A program made the translations under genes and the position numbers. Shown one piece after another: positions 9,092-18,572 of a stretch of 57,531 bases of DNA. Source of the DNA: CAYONM01 sp964405325 (lineage in GTDB: Bacteria; Planctomycetota; UBA11346); NCBI GenBank assembly GCA_964405325.1, contig CAYONM010000002.1:1-57531 (forward strand). Reading direction: 5' to 3'. The notes below the pieces were generated by a model. That model was given only the letters and a program-made list of their open reading frames with translations, made no database searches and was not told the DNA's origin. How positions within the stretch are numbered: position 1 is the first letter of the stretch; each line of letters begins with the position of its first letter.

Positions 9092-10327
9092 ATGGACCAC
9101 AATCTGTACGATATCCTGACAGAACGCGACCTGGTCGCGCAGACCACTGATGCTGACATCCGTCAACGCCTGGCCACCCCGCTGAGCGCTTATATTGGTT
9201 TCGACCCCACCGCCGACAGCCTGCATGTCGGATCCATGGTGCCGATCATGGGCCTAACCCACCTGCAACGCTGCGGCCATCAGCCGCTGGTGCTGGTGGG
9301 CGGCGCCACCGGGCTGATCGGCGATCCGTCGGGCAAGACCGAAGCACGGAAAATGCTGACTGCCGCGGACATCGAACACAATGTCCAGCACATCAGCAGC
9401 CAGCTGTCACACTTCCTGCGCTTCGGCGATGGCGAAGCCGACGCGAAGATGCTGAACAATGCCGAATGGATCCAGGATCTGAGCTGGATCGAGGTGCTGC
9501 GTGAATTGGGCCCGCATTTTAGCGTCAACCGCATGCTGACCATGGACAGCGTCAAAGGCCGTATGGAAACCGGGATCAGTTTCCTGGAATTCAATTACAT
9601 GGTCCTGCAGGCCTACGATTTCCATCACCTGCATCAAACCCACGGCTGTACGCTGCAGATGGGCGGGCAGGATCAGTGGGGCAATATCGTCATGGGCATC
9701 GAATTGGCCCGGCGCAAAACCGGTGCCGAACTGGCCGGGCTGACCCTGCCTCTGGTAACCAAATCCGATGGCAGCAAATTCGGCAAGAGCGAAGCGGGCA
9801 ATATCTGGCTGTCTCCTGAGCTGACCCCGGTCTATGAATTCTATCAATTCTGGCGCAATGTCACTGACACCGATGTCGGTCGATTCCTGCGTTTCTTCAC
9901 GTTGCTGGACATGGATGCGATTCGTCGTCTGGAAAATCTGGAAGGCAACCGGATCAACGATGCCAAGGAAGTGCTGGCTCTGGCCGTCACCAGCCTGGTG
10001 CATGGCGAGCAGGCGGCGGTCCAGGCCCAGGCTGATGCCCGCAAGGCCTTCTCCGGCACACAAGACCTGTCTGGCGATAGTATTCCACACGTCAGCTTGC
10101 CGGCAGCGGAACTGGAAGCCGGCATCGGCACCCTGGCCCTGTTCGTGCGCGCCGGGCTCTGCGGCAGCAACAGCGATGCCCGACGTCTGGTCCAGGGCGG
10201 GGGCGCGCGCCTGCACGACCGGGTGCTGCAGGATGTGCGCGGCACAATCACCACGGCCGACATCCAGGACGGCTGCCTGGTGCTGCGCGCCGGCAAGAAA
10301 AAATACTTCCGTTTCGATATTGTCTGA
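9092..10327 (+). CDS. tyrS: Tyrosyl-tRNA synthetase
   Basis: The protein has 411 residues, the normal TyrS size, and charges tRNA-Tyr with tyrosine. Visible are the class I HIGH-type motif at residues 45-48 (HVGS), the GGATGLIGDPSGK segment, the tyrosine-pocket QAYDF and GGQDQWGN motifs and the KMSKS variant KFGKS near residue 230. A C-terminal S4 RNA-binding domain ends RAGKKKYFRF. The start at 9092 gives the usual N-terminus, although no strong ribosome site precedes it. It opens a probable operon with tsaB and alr on the plus strand. Confidence 0.97.
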   Translation: MDHNLYDILTERDLVAQTTDADIRQRLATPLSAYIGFDPTADSLHVGSMVPIMGLTHLQRCGHQPLVLVGGATGLIGDPSGKTEARKMLTAADIEHNVQHISSQLSHFLRFGDGEADAKMLNNAEWIQDLSWIEVLRELGPHFSVNRMLTMDSVKGRMETGISFLEFNYMVLQAYDFHHLHQTHGCTLQMGGQDQWGNIVMGIELARRKTGAELAGLTLPLVTKSDGSKFGKSEAGNIWLSPELTPVYEFYQFWRNVTDTDVGRFLRFFTLLDMDAIRRLENLEGNRINDAKEVLALAVTSLVHGEQAAVQAQADARKAFSGTQDLSGDSIPHVSLPAAELEAGIGTLALFVRAGLCGSNSDARRLVQGGGARLHDRVLQDVRGTITTADIQDGCLVLRAGKKKYFRFDIV

Positions 10328-10383
10328 AAGACGAGCGCAGAGGCTGCAAAGCAAGGCTAGATGACCGAGAGGATTCCGCTGCG

Positions 10384-11049
10384 ATGACGTATCTGCTGGC
10401 TTGCGAGGTGGTCACCCAAAATGGCAGCATCGCCTGTGTCGCCGATGACGGCACGGAGTTGGATTTCGTCGGCCTCGGCTTCCGCCGTTTCGGCCAGGAG
10501 TTGGTACCAGGCCTGCAGCAATGCCTGCAGCGCTACGGCCGGCCGCGCGCCCTGGCGGTGGCGGTGGGCCCCGGCAGTTTTACCGGTTTGCGCGTCGCGG
10601 TAATCGCCATGCGCACCCTGGCCTGGCTCGAGGACCTGCCGTTGCACGCCGTGGACAGCACCGCCGCTCGTGCGGTGCAAGAAGGCCCCGGCTGCTGGTG
10701 GGTGTGGCAAAGCCTGAAACGCGACACCACATTCCATGCCTGTCATCGAGTCGACAACGACCACCTGCAGACTATCCTGCCGGTCAGCCCCTGCCTGGAT
10801 GAACAACGGCCACCACAGGATGCGATTCCGGCGGAAGCCCGCGTGATCGGCGATGCCCTGGAAGTGAAAGTCGAATTGAAGGCGCATTGGGCTCTGAAGC
10901 GGACCTGCGGTAGCAGCGCGCCCCTGAGCGCCCGTGGCGTGGCCGCGGCAGCACGGTTTTTCCCGGCCAACCCCTGGGAACAGGTCCTGCCGGCCTACCA
11001 TCAGGCCTCGGCACCGGAACTACAACGGCAAGCGAAGGGATCGGCATGA
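10384..11049 (+). CDS. tsaB: tRNA threonylcarbamoyladenosine biosynthesis protein TsaB
   Basis: The protein has 221 residues and is an ASKHA-fold partner of TsaD, forming the t6A-synthesis complex that modifies A37 of ANN-decoding tRNAs. The hallmark VAVGPGSFTGLRV is intact at about residues 58-70, and the N-terminal LLACEVVTQNGSIA is the degenerate phosphate-1 region. A gagagga ribosome site precedes the ATG. It lies 56 bp after tyrS and overlaps alr by ATGA. The partner TsaD is encoded in this same window at 31560-32576, in a separate operon. Confidence 0.88.
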   Translation: MTYLLACEVVTQNGSIACVADDGTELDFVGLGFRRFGQELVPGLQQCLQRYGRPRALAVAVGPGSFTGLRVAVIAMRTLAWLEDLPLHAVDSTAARAVQEGPGCWWVWQSLKRDTTFHACHRVDNDHLQTILPVSPCLDEQRPPQDAIPAEARVIGDALEVKVELKAHWALKRTCGSSAPLSARGVAAAARFFPANPWEQVLPAYHQASAPELQRQAKGSA

Positions 11050-12131
11050 GCCTCCGCAGCCACATCCACATCGATTCGGCCGCTCTGCGACACAATGTCC
11101 AACAGGTGCAGCAGTGGGCCGGAACGCGCAACATTATCGCCGTGGTCAAAGCCGATGGCTACGGCCTTGGCGCCGAACGGGTGGTACCAATCTACGCCGA
11201 AGCCGGCATCCGACATTATGCTGTGGCCAATATCAACGAAGCGATCCGCCTGCGCACCATCGTGCCAGAAGCACGCTTGGTCATTTTGGGCGAGGTCCTG
11301 GCCGAGGAACGCGAACGCGTCGCGAATATCCAGGCCGAGCCCTGCGTCTCACGCCTGGAGGATGTCTGGGCCTTCGCTCGTTACGGCAGCGAGGAGCAAC
11401 CCCTGGGCCTGCACTGCTTCGTCGACACTGGTATGGGACGCATGGGCTGCCTGCCGGGCGAGGCGATCGGCATCATCAGCGCCATACGCGAGCATCCACG
11501 CCTGCGCCTGACCGGCATCGGCACCCATTATCCGGAAGCCAGCGACGCCGCCTTCAGCACCCGGCAGGAGCAGCAGTTCGCCAAATTGCTAGCGGCCATC
11601 GGCCCGATCCCCGACGACTGCCTGGTACACCTGGCCAACTCCGATGGCCTGCGTCTACGCCCGACCGATTGTGGCAATTCCGCGCGGGTCGGTTTATTAC
11701 TGACCGGCGTCTGCGACGACGCCGAGGCTCGCGAGCGCCTGTTGCCGGCGGTCAGCTGGCACAGCTGCATCACCCTGATCAAGGAATTGCCAGCCGGCCA
11801 TCCGATCAGCTACGGCATGACCTACCACCTCAACAACGACACCATGGTTGCCATCGTTCCGATCGGCTATGCCGATGGCTACCCCACTCTGCTGTCACAC
11901 AAGGCCTCGGTGCTGATCCACGGCAAGCGCTGCCCAGTACTGGGCCGGGTGACCATGGATTATCTGGTTGCCGACATCAGCGGCCTGGACCACCCACATC
12001 TGAGCGACGAGGTGATCATTCTCGGCCGCCAGGGCGAGGAACACATCCGTGCCGAGGAACTGGCACAGATGTCCGGCCTACTGAGTTATGAGATCCTTTG
12101 CAGCCTGAATAAACGCTTCCGCGAGAAATAG
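11046..12131 (+). CDS. alr: Alanine racemase
   Basis: The protein has 361 residues and is a PLP enzyme that interconverts L- and D-alanine for peptidoglycan. Visible are the PLP-lysine motif VVKADGYGLG near residue 40, the substrate-side HCFVDTGMGRMG segment, the second catalytic tyrosine region ISYGMTY and PIGYADGY. The C-terminal beta domain carries VLGRVTMDYLVAD. The length is normal. The start overlaps the tsaB stop (ATGA). It is the last gene of the tyrS-tsaB-alr unit and is convergent with the Nudix gene 31 bp downstream. Confidence 0.96.
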   Translation: MSLRSHIHIDSAALRHNVQQVQQWAGTRNIIAVVKADGYGLGAERVVPIYAEAGIRHYAVANINEAIRLRTIVPEARLVILGEVLAEERERVANIQAEPCVSRLEDVWAFARYGSEEQPLGLHCFVDTGMGRMGCLPGEAIGIISAIREHPRLRLTGIGTHYPEASDAAFSTRQEQQFAKLLAAIGPIPDDCLVHLANSDGLRLRPTDCGNSARVGLLLTGVCDDAEARERLLPAVSWHSCITLIKELPAGHPISYGMTYHLNNDTMVAIVPIGYADGYPTLLSHKASVLIHGKRCPVLGRVTMDYLVADISGLDHPHLSDEVIILGRQGEEHIRAEELAQMSGLLSYEILCSLNKRFREK

Positions 12132-12162
12132 ACCAAGACCGGTCCACGCCCCGGCGAGCACC

Positions 12163-12567
12163 TTACAAGTCCACCCGCCGCTCGCCCTGCAAAAAGGCCG
12201 TCAGTACGGGGCGATGCCAGGCACTGATCGCAACCCGGTCCAGCTGCGCAGCCGGCACCCGCGAGAGCGTGCGGCCGGGCTCCAGGCGCCGACAACGAGG
12301 TGGGACCTGGATGCGATAGAACCAGGCGATCAGACGGCCGCTCACCTGCAGGGTCACCGCCGGCAGGCAGGCATCCGCTGGCGGCGCCCAGCCCAGCTCC
12401 TCGTGCAGCTCCCGACACAGGCAGGCCAGGGCGCTCTCGCCTGGCTCCCGGTGGCCACCAAAGCAGGTCAAGCAACCAGCCGCATAACGACTCCGCGACT
12501 GCCGCTGTTCCAACCAAAACCGACCGCAGACATCACGCAGCAGGGCACAGCAGTAGGGCGGATACAT
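12163..12567 (-). CDS. Nudix hydrolase
   Basis: The protein has 134 residues. The Nudix box is complete: GGHREPGESALACLCRELHE followed by ELGW fits GX5EX7REUXEEXGU. This predicts a magnesium-dependent hydrolase of a nucleoside diphosphate linked to another moiety. The N-terminal YPPYCCALLRDVCGRFWLEQ is the usual first strand pair. The substrate cannot be deduced. A MutT-like clean-up or (di)nucleotide role is possible. It stands alone between alr and the hairpin-rich gap. Confidence 0.85.
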   Translation of the reverse strand: MYPPYCCALLRDVCGRFWLEQRQSRSRYAAGCLTCFGGHREPGESALACLCRELHEELGWAPPADACLPAVTLQVSGRLIAWFYRIQVPPRCRRLEPGRTLSRVPAAQLDRVAISAWHRPVLTAFLQGERRVDL

Positions 12568-13375
12568 GTCGGCAGCCTTGGTACAGCAGGCTCCGCGGCA
12601 AGATCGATCCGTTTTCTGGCTTGTAACTGCTCAGGGGCTTCGCCCCTACGGTCGATTCGCAAGCGAATCGACCGACCCCCCTGGCTTTGTCTGGGTTCTT
12701 CTGAATCTGCTTTGCAGATTCAGAGGTGGGCGGATCGGCTACGCCGATGGTATCCACCGACCACCCCTCGACGCCAGCCCCATCGCGTGCGATGGGGCCC
12801 CGAATAGGACTGGCAACTGCTCAGGCCCAATGGGCCTGAGCAGTAACCGTCAGTCAACCTTGACGGGTCCCTCAGAGATTGAATTTGGTTTGGTCCAGGC
12901 GAGCGCGTCCAAGCGCGAGACCGGCCGACCGAGGGATGGTTTTTCGGCGAAAATGGCGCGTAGCGCCGCCGAAAAACGCTCGCGCAGCGAGCGAATCCCG
13001 ACCGAGGCCGAGGGGGTGTGCGACGGACGTCGCGAGGGTGCGAAGCCCCCTTTGAGGGACGCGTCAACCTTGATGGGTCCCTGACGGGTCCCTCAGAGGT
13101 CGAATTCGGGTGGACGCGCTCGCCTGGTTCTTATCGGATTCGTGCCGAATTCGACCTGTGAGGGAAGCATCAACCTTATCGCGAGTATCCAGAATCCTGT
13201 CCGTACGACGATGCGGCCAGTGTCATTACACCGCTGCTGGCGAGCGGCCGTCGCTCTGGTGTCATGGGCTTGATGCTGGCATCACAGCTGTCGATCGAAG
13301 GAACCCCCAAAAAAACCGGCACCCCGCTTGGGGCACCGGTCCGCTTCCGCTCCGTGAGGAGAGCTGTTGCTTGTT
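12568..13375. other. 808-bp gene-free, hairpin-rich intergenic region
   Basis: I see no convincing gene here. The region holds a run of short perfect palindromes with 3-7 nt loops: aggggcttcgcccct at 12633, cgattcgcaagcgaatcg at about 12653, ctgaatctgctttgcagattcag at 12701, cccatcgcgtgcgatggg at 12779, ctgctcaggcccaatgggcctgagcag at about 12817, ggcgcgtagcgcc at 12955 and cgctcgcgcagcgagcg at 12977. A ~35-bp unit at 12854-12888 recurs in altered form at 13063-13110. The region ends with the terminator at 13309-13340. Confidence 0.7.
13309..13340 (-). terminator. Rho-independent terminator after the DHOD-like gene
   Basis: The inverted repeat accggcacccc/ggggcaccggt (loop gctt) is preceded on the plus strand by seven adenines. 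The minus-strand transcript therefore ends in a stem-loop plus U-tract. It lies about 35 bp past the stop of the dihydroorotate dehydrogenase-like gene. Confidence 0.85.
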
Positions 13376-14374
13376 TCAGAAGCTGGCTTCGTAGCTGCCG
13401 AGCATCTTGATGTAGTTGGCGCGCTGGAAGGCCTCGACGTGACCCACCTTCTTCTGGCTCATGGCGCCCTGCATCTGTTTGACGGATTCGTATTCCTTTT
13501 CCGTCATCCAGGCAGTCAGGTCATCCAACATCACCTTGCAGTGGCCAACACCGCGGTTCAACAAGGCGCTGGCACTCATACAGACATCGGCACCGGCCAG
13601 CAGGGCCTTGGCCATGTCCTTGCCGGAGTGGATGCCACTGGTGGCGGCAAAGCTGGTGTCCAGGCGACCTGCCAGGTTGCTGATCCACAACAAAGGCAGA
13701 CGCAGCTCGGCCGAGGTGCTGTAAGCCAGACGGCTGACCACTTCCAGCTCGTCCAGATCGAAATCCGGCTGATAGAAACGGTTGAACAGCACCAGACCAT
13801 CGGCACCGGCAGCGACCAACTCGGTACAGGTCTGGCCGATGGAGGAGAAGAAGGGGCTGAGCTTCACCGACACGGGAATACTCACCTTGCTCTTCACAGC
13901 CTTCAGCACGTTGATGTAGCGCTGCTCCACGTCGCGGGCATCGGTGTCCTTGGCCGTGGGCAGGTAGTAGACGTTCAATTCCAGAGCGTCGGCACCAGCG
14001 TCCTGGATTTTTTTGCCGTAGTCGACCCAACCTTCGTTGGTAACGCCGTTCAGGCTGCCGATCACCGGGATATCCAATGCTTTTTTGGCCTGAGCAACCT
14101 TGTCGAGGTAGTCGGCCGGGCCGGCTTTGTACTCGGTGGGCTCAGGGAAGAAGGACAGGCTCTCGGCGTAGCTCTCGGTGCCAAACTCCATGAAATGGAC
14201 CATGGAGTCGTCCTCGTGGCGGATCTGCTCTTCAAAGAGCGAGAACATCACCACAGCACTGGCGCCGGCGGCTTGGGCCTCTTTGAGGCTGTCGATGTTT
14301 TCGGATATGGGGCTCGAGGAGACGACCAGCGGGTTTTTCAGCTCGAGGCCCAGGTATTTGGTGGAAAGATCCAT
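13376..14374 (-). CDS. Dihydroorotate dehydrogenase-like flavoprotein next to PFOR
   Basis: The protein has 332 residues with a TIM-barrel FMN fold of the DHOD family: DLSTKYLGLELKNPLVVSSS at the start, VIGSLNG, ALELNVYYLP, VSVKLSP and GADGLVLFNRF. The classical PyrD catalytic Cys/Ser loop is not obvious. This subfamily, usually annotated DHOD-like, is commonly found beside pyruvate:ferredoxin oxidoreductase, and its true reaction is not established. ATG at 14374 follows an aggaa ribosome site and is preferred to an upstream GTG at 14410. It lies downstream of nifJ on the same strand, with 161 bp between the two genes. Confidence 0.85.
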   Translation of the reverse strand: MDLSTKYLGLELKNPLVVSSSPISENIDSLKEAQAAGASAVVMFSLFEEQIRHEDDSMVHFMEFGTESYAESLSFFPEPTEYKAGPADYLDKVAQAKKALDIPVIGSLNGVTNEGWVDYGKKIQDAGADALELNVYYLPTAKDTDARDVEQRYINVLKAVKSKVSIPVSVKLSPFFSSIGQTCTELVAAGADGLVLFNRFYQPDFDLDELEVVSRLAYSTSAELRLPLLWISNLAGRLDTSFAATSGIHSGKDMAKALLAGADVCMSASALLNRGVGHCKVMLDDLTAWMTEKEYESVKQMQGAMSQKKVGHVEAFQRANYIKMLGSYEASF

Positions 14375-14535
14375 CGTTGATTCCTGTTTCTTTGAGGGTT
14401 GCGTAGCCACCCGAAATTCCGTTCAAGCGGCGCGAAGCGGGGGAAGCTCGAGGGGGCGCAGCCGAAAGCCCGATAGAATCGAGCAAAGCGAAATCGGGCT
14501 GAAGACATGAGCCCCCTCTGATGCGAAAGACAGGC

Positions 14536-17500
14536 TCAGGCCTTGGCCATCGCCTCCAGCTGCGCCCACTTGGCGTCCACTTCCTTCTGCGCCTGGACCA
14601 TCAACTTCTCGGCGGTGTCGGGATTGGAACGGGTCAGCATCTTGTAGCGGATCTCGGAATAGGCGTAGTCGCGCAGAGCGATCTTTGGCTTGCGCGAATC
14701 CAGCTGGAAGGGGTTCTTGCCGTCATCCGACAGACGCGGGTCAAAGCGGAACAGCGGCCAGTGACCGGATTCCACCGCCATCTTCTGCTGATCCATACCC
14801 TTGACCATGTTGATGCCGTGAGCGATGCAGTGGCTGTAGGCGATGATCAGGCTGGGACCATCGTAGCTCTCGGCTTCGGCCAGGGCCTTCAGGGTTTGGC
14901 GAGCATTGCCGCCCATGGCGATCTTGGCGACGTAGACGTTGCCGTAGGCCATGGCCATCATCGCCAGGTCCTTCTTGCCGGCTGGCTTGCCGCCGGAGGC
15001 AAACTTGGCAACCGCACCCATGGGCGTGGCCTTGGAGGCCTGACCACCGGTGTTGGAGTAGACCTCGGTATCCATGACCAAAACGTTGACGTTGTCGCCA
15101 GAGGCCAGGACGTGATCCAAACCGCCGTAGCCAATGTCATAGGCCCAACCGTCACCACCCATGATCCAGACCGAACGTTTGACCAGATTCTCGACCACGC
15201 TCTTCAGCATGGCCACCTTCTGATCACCATTGGCGGCATCGAGCTTGGTCTTGATCTGGGCAACGCGGGTGCGCTGCGCTTCAATACCGGCTTCGTCGGA
15301 CTGATCAGCTGCCAGCACCGCCTTCACCAGATCGTCACCGATGATCTGCGACAGTTCTTGGCAGAGATCGCGAGCGATCTGGGTCTGCGTATCCACCGCC
15401 AGACGCAAGCCCATACCGAATTCGGCATTGTCCTCGAACAAACTGTTGGACCAGCTGGGACCGCGACCGTCGGCATTGAAAGCCCAAGGTGTGGTGGGCA
15501 GATTGCCACCATAGATGGACGAGCAACCAGTGGCGTTGGCGACCAGCATGCGATCGCCGAACAGCTTGGAGACCAGCCCCACATACGGGGTTTCGCCGCA
15601 GCCGGCGCAGGCGCCGGAGAATTCGAACAGCGGTTCCAGCAGCTGCTGGCCCTTGACCGTATCGCTCTTGACCGCGTTGCGGTCGTTCCAGGGCAGCTGC
15701 TCGAAGAAAGCGATATTTTCGCGGATTTCCGGCAGCTTGCCCAGGTCGTGATGCACCATGTTGATGGCCTTGCGACCGGCGTTCTCCTTGTCCTTGGCCG
15801 GGCAGGCTTCCACGCACAGGCCGCAGCCGGTGCAGTCTTCGGCGTAGATCTGCAGGGTGTAGCGCTGATCGGCGTCGACGTTCTTGCCCACCAGGCCGGC
15901 TTCCTTGAAGCTGGCCGGCTTGCTGGCGCTGTCAGCGGAGGCGTATTCCTTGCAACGGATCACCTGATGCGGGCAGACCACCGAGCAGTTGCCGCACTGG
16001 ATACAGACGTGCTCGTCCCATTCCGGCACGAACTGGGCGACATTGCGTTTCTCCCATTTCGTGGTGCCGGTTGGGAAGGTGCCATCAACCGGCATCTTGG
16101 ACACCGGCAGGTCGTTGCCGTTGTCGACCATGAGCACCGCGGTGACATCCTTGACGAATTGCGGCGCCTGATCACTGACCACCGGCGGCATGACATGCGT
16201 GCTGTCAACCTTGCTGGGCACACTGACCTGATGCAAGTTGGCGATGGAAGCGTCGACCGCAGCGAAATTCTTCTGGACGATCTCCGGGCCCTTCTTGCCG
16301 TAGGTCTTCTCGATCGCCTTCTTGATCTTGTCGATCGCCTCGTCCTTGGGCAGCACGCCGGAAATGGCGAAGAAGCAGGTCTGCATCACGGTGTTGATGC
16401 GGTTGCCCATGCCGTTGTCCTGGGCCACCTGATAGGCATCGATGACGTAGAATTTCAATTGCTTGGCCAGGATGGTCTCCTGCACTCCCTTGGGCAGCGT
16501 GCTCCAGACCTGGTCGGCCGGCACCGAGGTGTTGTACAGGAACACCGCACCCTTGGTCGCAAATTTCAGCATGTCCACCTGTTCGATGAACACGGTCTGA
16601 TGGCAGGCGATGAAATTCGCGCTCTGGATCAGATAGGTACTGCGGATCGGCTTGGGGCCGAAGCGTAGATGGGAAATGGTACGCGAACCGGACTTCTTGG
16701 AGTCGTAGACAAAGTAGCCCTGAGCGTAGTTCTCGGTCTCGTCACCGATGATCTTGATGGAGTTCTTGTTGGCACCAACGGTGCCGTCAGAACCCAGACC
16801 GAAGAACATGGCGCGGACGACGTCGTCACCTTCGGTGATATATTCTTCCACGTCCAGGCTGCTACCAGAGACGTCGTCGATGATGCCAACGGTGAAATGG
16901 TTCTTGCCAGCGCCAGTGGCATTGTCGTACACGGCCTTCATCATGCCTGGCGTGAATTCCTTGGAACTCAGACCATAGCGGCCACCCAGCACCTTGATGT
17001 GGCGGTCCGACTGCTCCATCAGGGCGGTGATCACGTCCTGATACAGCGGCTCACCGGCGGAGCCGGGCTCCTTGCAACGGTCCAGCACGCTCAGCGTCTT
17101 GCAGCTGGCAGGGACGCTCTTCATGAACAGCTCGCCATCCCAGGGGCGATACAGGCGGACCATGATCATGCCCACCTTGCCACCAGCGGCGTTCATGGCG
17201 TCGATCGCCTCCTTGGCGGTTTCCGCACCACTGCCCATGAGCACGCTGACCTGCTCGGCATCGGCAGCGCCGTAATATTCGAAGACATTATATTGCCGAC
17301 CGGTGGCCTTGGCGAATTCGTCCATGCAGTCCTGGACGATGCCGGGCACAGCGGCGTAGAAGGAATTGACGGTCTCGCGACCCTGAAAATACACGTCGGG
17401 ATTCTGCGCGGTACCGCGCACCACCGGCTTTTCCGGATTCAGGGCGCGCTGCCGATGCGCAATCACCAGCTCGTCATCGGTCAGCTGCCGGATGTGTTCG

Positions 17501-18060
17501 TCGGACAGCAGCTCGATCTTGGAGACCTCGTGCGAGGTGCGGAAACCATCGAAATAATGCAGGAAGGGCACGCGGCTCTTCAGGGTGGCCATCTGCGAAA
17601 TCATCGCAAAGTCCTGGGCCTCCTGCACCGAGCAGCTGGAGAGCATCGCGAAGCCGGTCATGCGGGCGCTCATCACGTCGGAATGATCGCCGAAGATCGA
17701 CAGCGCCTGCGCCGCCAGGGAGCGGGCCGACACGTGGAAGACCGTGCAGGTAAGCTCGCCAGCGATCTTGTACATGTTCGGCAGCATCAACAGCAGGCCC
17801 TGGGAGGCGGTGAAGGTGCTGGTGAGGGCACCGGCCTGCAAGGAGCCGTGTACGGCGCCAGACGCGCCGCCTTCGGACTGCAGCTCGCGCACGAGGGGGA
17901 TTTGGCCCCAGATGTTGCGCTTGCCCTCGGCCGACCACTGGTCGGCCCATTCGCCCATGTTGGACGAGGGGGTGATGGGATAGATAGCGCACACCTCGTT
18001 GGTGCGGAAGGCAACGCGGGCGACCGCCTCGTTGCCGTCAATGCATGCCATTTGTGCCAT
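14536..18060 (-). CDS. nifJ: Pyruvate:ferredoxin (flavodoxin) oxidoreductase
   Basis: The protein has 1174 residues, the normal length for a single-chain PFOR that oxidises pyruvate with CoA to acetyl-CoA, CO2 and reduced ferredoxin. In order: the pyrimidine-binding domain (YPITPSSNMGEWADQW); domain II; the gamma domain (GLGSDGTVGANKNSIKIIG); two [4Fe-4S] motifs, CIQCGNCSVVCP and CTGCGLCVEACP; the proximal-cluster cysteines in SGACAGCGETPY; and the TPP domain (GGDGWAYDIGYGGLDH). ATG at 18060 follows a ggag site and gives the canonical MAQMACIDGNEAVA start. It points to anaerobic or facultatively anaerobic metabolism. Confidence 0.97.
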   Translation of the reverse strand: MAQMACIDGNEAVARVAFRTNEVCAIYPITPSSNMGEWADQWSAEGKRNIWGQIPLVRELQSEGGASGAVHGSLQAGALTSTFTASQGLLLMLPNMYKIAGELTCTVFHVSARSLAAQALSIFGDHSDVMSARMTGFAMLSSCSVQEAQDFAMISQMATLKSRVPFLHYFDGFRTSHEVSKIELLSDEHIRQLTDDELVIAHRQRALNPEKPVVRGTAQNPDVYFQGRETVNSFYAAVPGIVQDCMDEFAKATGRQYNVFEYYGAADAEQVSVLMGSGAETAKEAIDAMNAAGGKVGMIMVRLYRPWDGELFMKSVPASCKTLSVLDRCKEPGSAGEPLYQDVITALMEQSDRHIKVLGGRYGLSSKEFTPGMMKAVYDNATGAGKNHFTVGIIDDVSGSSLDVEEYITEGDDVVRAMFFGLGSDGTVGANKNSIKIIGDETENYAQGYFVYDSKKSGSRTISHLRFGPKPIRSTYLIQSANFIACHQTVFIEQVDMLKFATKGAVFLYNTSVPADQVWSTLPKGVQETILAKQLKFYVIDAYQVAQDNGMGNRINTVMQTCFFAISGVLPKDEAIDKIKKAIEKTYGKKGPEIVQKNFAAVDASIANLHQVSVPSKVDSTHVMPPVVSDQAPQFVKDVTAVLMVDNGNDLPVSKMPVDGTFPTGTTKWEKRNVAQFVPEWDEHVCIQCGNCSVVCPHQVIRCKEYASADSASKPASFKEAGLVGKNVDADQRYTLQIYAEDCTGCGLCVEACPAKDKENAGRKAINMVHHDLGKLPEIRENIAFFEQLPWNDRNAVKSDTVKGQQLLEPLFEFSGACAGCGETPYVGLVSKLFGDRMLVANATGCSSIYGGNLPTTPWAFNADGRGPSWSNSLFEDNAEFGMGLRLAVDTQTQIARDLCQELSQIIGDDLVKAVLAADQSDEAGIEAQRTRVAQIKTKLDAANGDQKVAMLKSVVENLVKRSVWIMGGDGWAYDIGYGGLDHVLASGDNVNVLVMDTEVYSNTGGQASKATPMGAVAKFASGGKPAGKKDLAMMAMAYGNVYVAKIAMGGNARQTLKALAEAESYDGPSLIIAYSHCIAHGINMVKGMDQQKMAVESGHWPLFRFDPRLSDDGKNPFQLDSRKPKIALRDYAYSEIRYKMLTRSNPDTAEKLMVQAQKEVDAKWAQLEAMAKA

Positions 18061-18356
18061 GGCCGAATCTCCGTTGCAAATGATTCGCAAGAACAGCAGT
18101 GTTCTGTCACGAATACGTGGGAAGAGCTGAAGGGCAGCAAGGGTAGAGGCCGCTGCACAAAGGCAAATTGGCAAATTTCCAAATCGACCATCGCAAGCCC
18201 CTGGTAGAACCCCTCGTTGGCTTGGTTATGCGCAGAATGAATACCAGGCCACCGCTCTCAGGGTGCGGCTTTGCCGCTTATTGCCTGATTCGACGAATCG
18301 ATTACAGTAAAAGCTTGCGCACTATTGGCACCCAGAAGCCAAAGCGGCCCGCTCAT

Positions 18357-18416
18357 TAGAAGCTGAGCGCGCAAAAACTTCGAGCAGAAAAAGTTGTTTT
18401 TGCGGGCTCAGCTTCG
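18357..18416. repeat. 60-bp hairpin whose left arm recurs at 49239-49266
   Basis: The arms gaagctgagcgcgcaaaaac and gtttttgcgggctcagcttc pair over 20 positions with one mismatch, around a 20-nt loop. The left arm with its flank (attagaagctga...aacttcg, 18354-18381) is matched at 49239-49266. There the right arm is absent and the ~155-bp repeat follows instead. Confidence 0.7.
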
Positions 18417-18451
18417 GGGTCCGAGGGGCCTGCCCCTCGATGTAAGAGCAA

Positions 18452-18507
18452 AAACCGGGCGCCGACCGATACGATTGAACCCGCGGGTTCCGGGCGGCGC
18501 CCGGTTT
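18452..18507. repeat. Structured ggcgcc hairpin, copy 1
   Basis: A 13-bp outer stem (aaaccgggcgccg / cggcgcccggttt) encloses exactly 30 nt containing a second hairpin, gaacccgcgggttc. Copy 2 is at 49420-49469 with identical outer stem core and the same 30-nt spacing, while the loop sequence between differs. On the minus strand it is followed by a U-rich tract, so terminator function is possible. A small structured RNA or mobile hairpin is the alternative. Confidence 0.7.
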
Positions 18508-18535
18508 GTATCCTGAACGATCGATCCCCGACCAT

Positions 18536-18572
18536 AAAAACAGCCGGATGCCCGCAGGCATCCGGCTGTTTT
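18536..18572 (-). terminator. Rho-independent terminator (possibly bidirectional)
   Basis: The inverted repeat aaaacagccggatgcc / ggcatccggctgtttt has a short cgca loop, with A-runs on the left and T-runs on the right. It lies about 20 bp beyond the end of the minus-strand coding remnant that stops at 18591. Confidence 0.85.

Noticed and set aside
14521..16668. Long open frame (715 codons) on the plus strand opposite PFOR
   Set aside because: It is antisense to a certain nifJ gene and reads as histidine/valine/leucine-rich shadow sequence with no domain or ribosome site. High-GC genes often give such frames.
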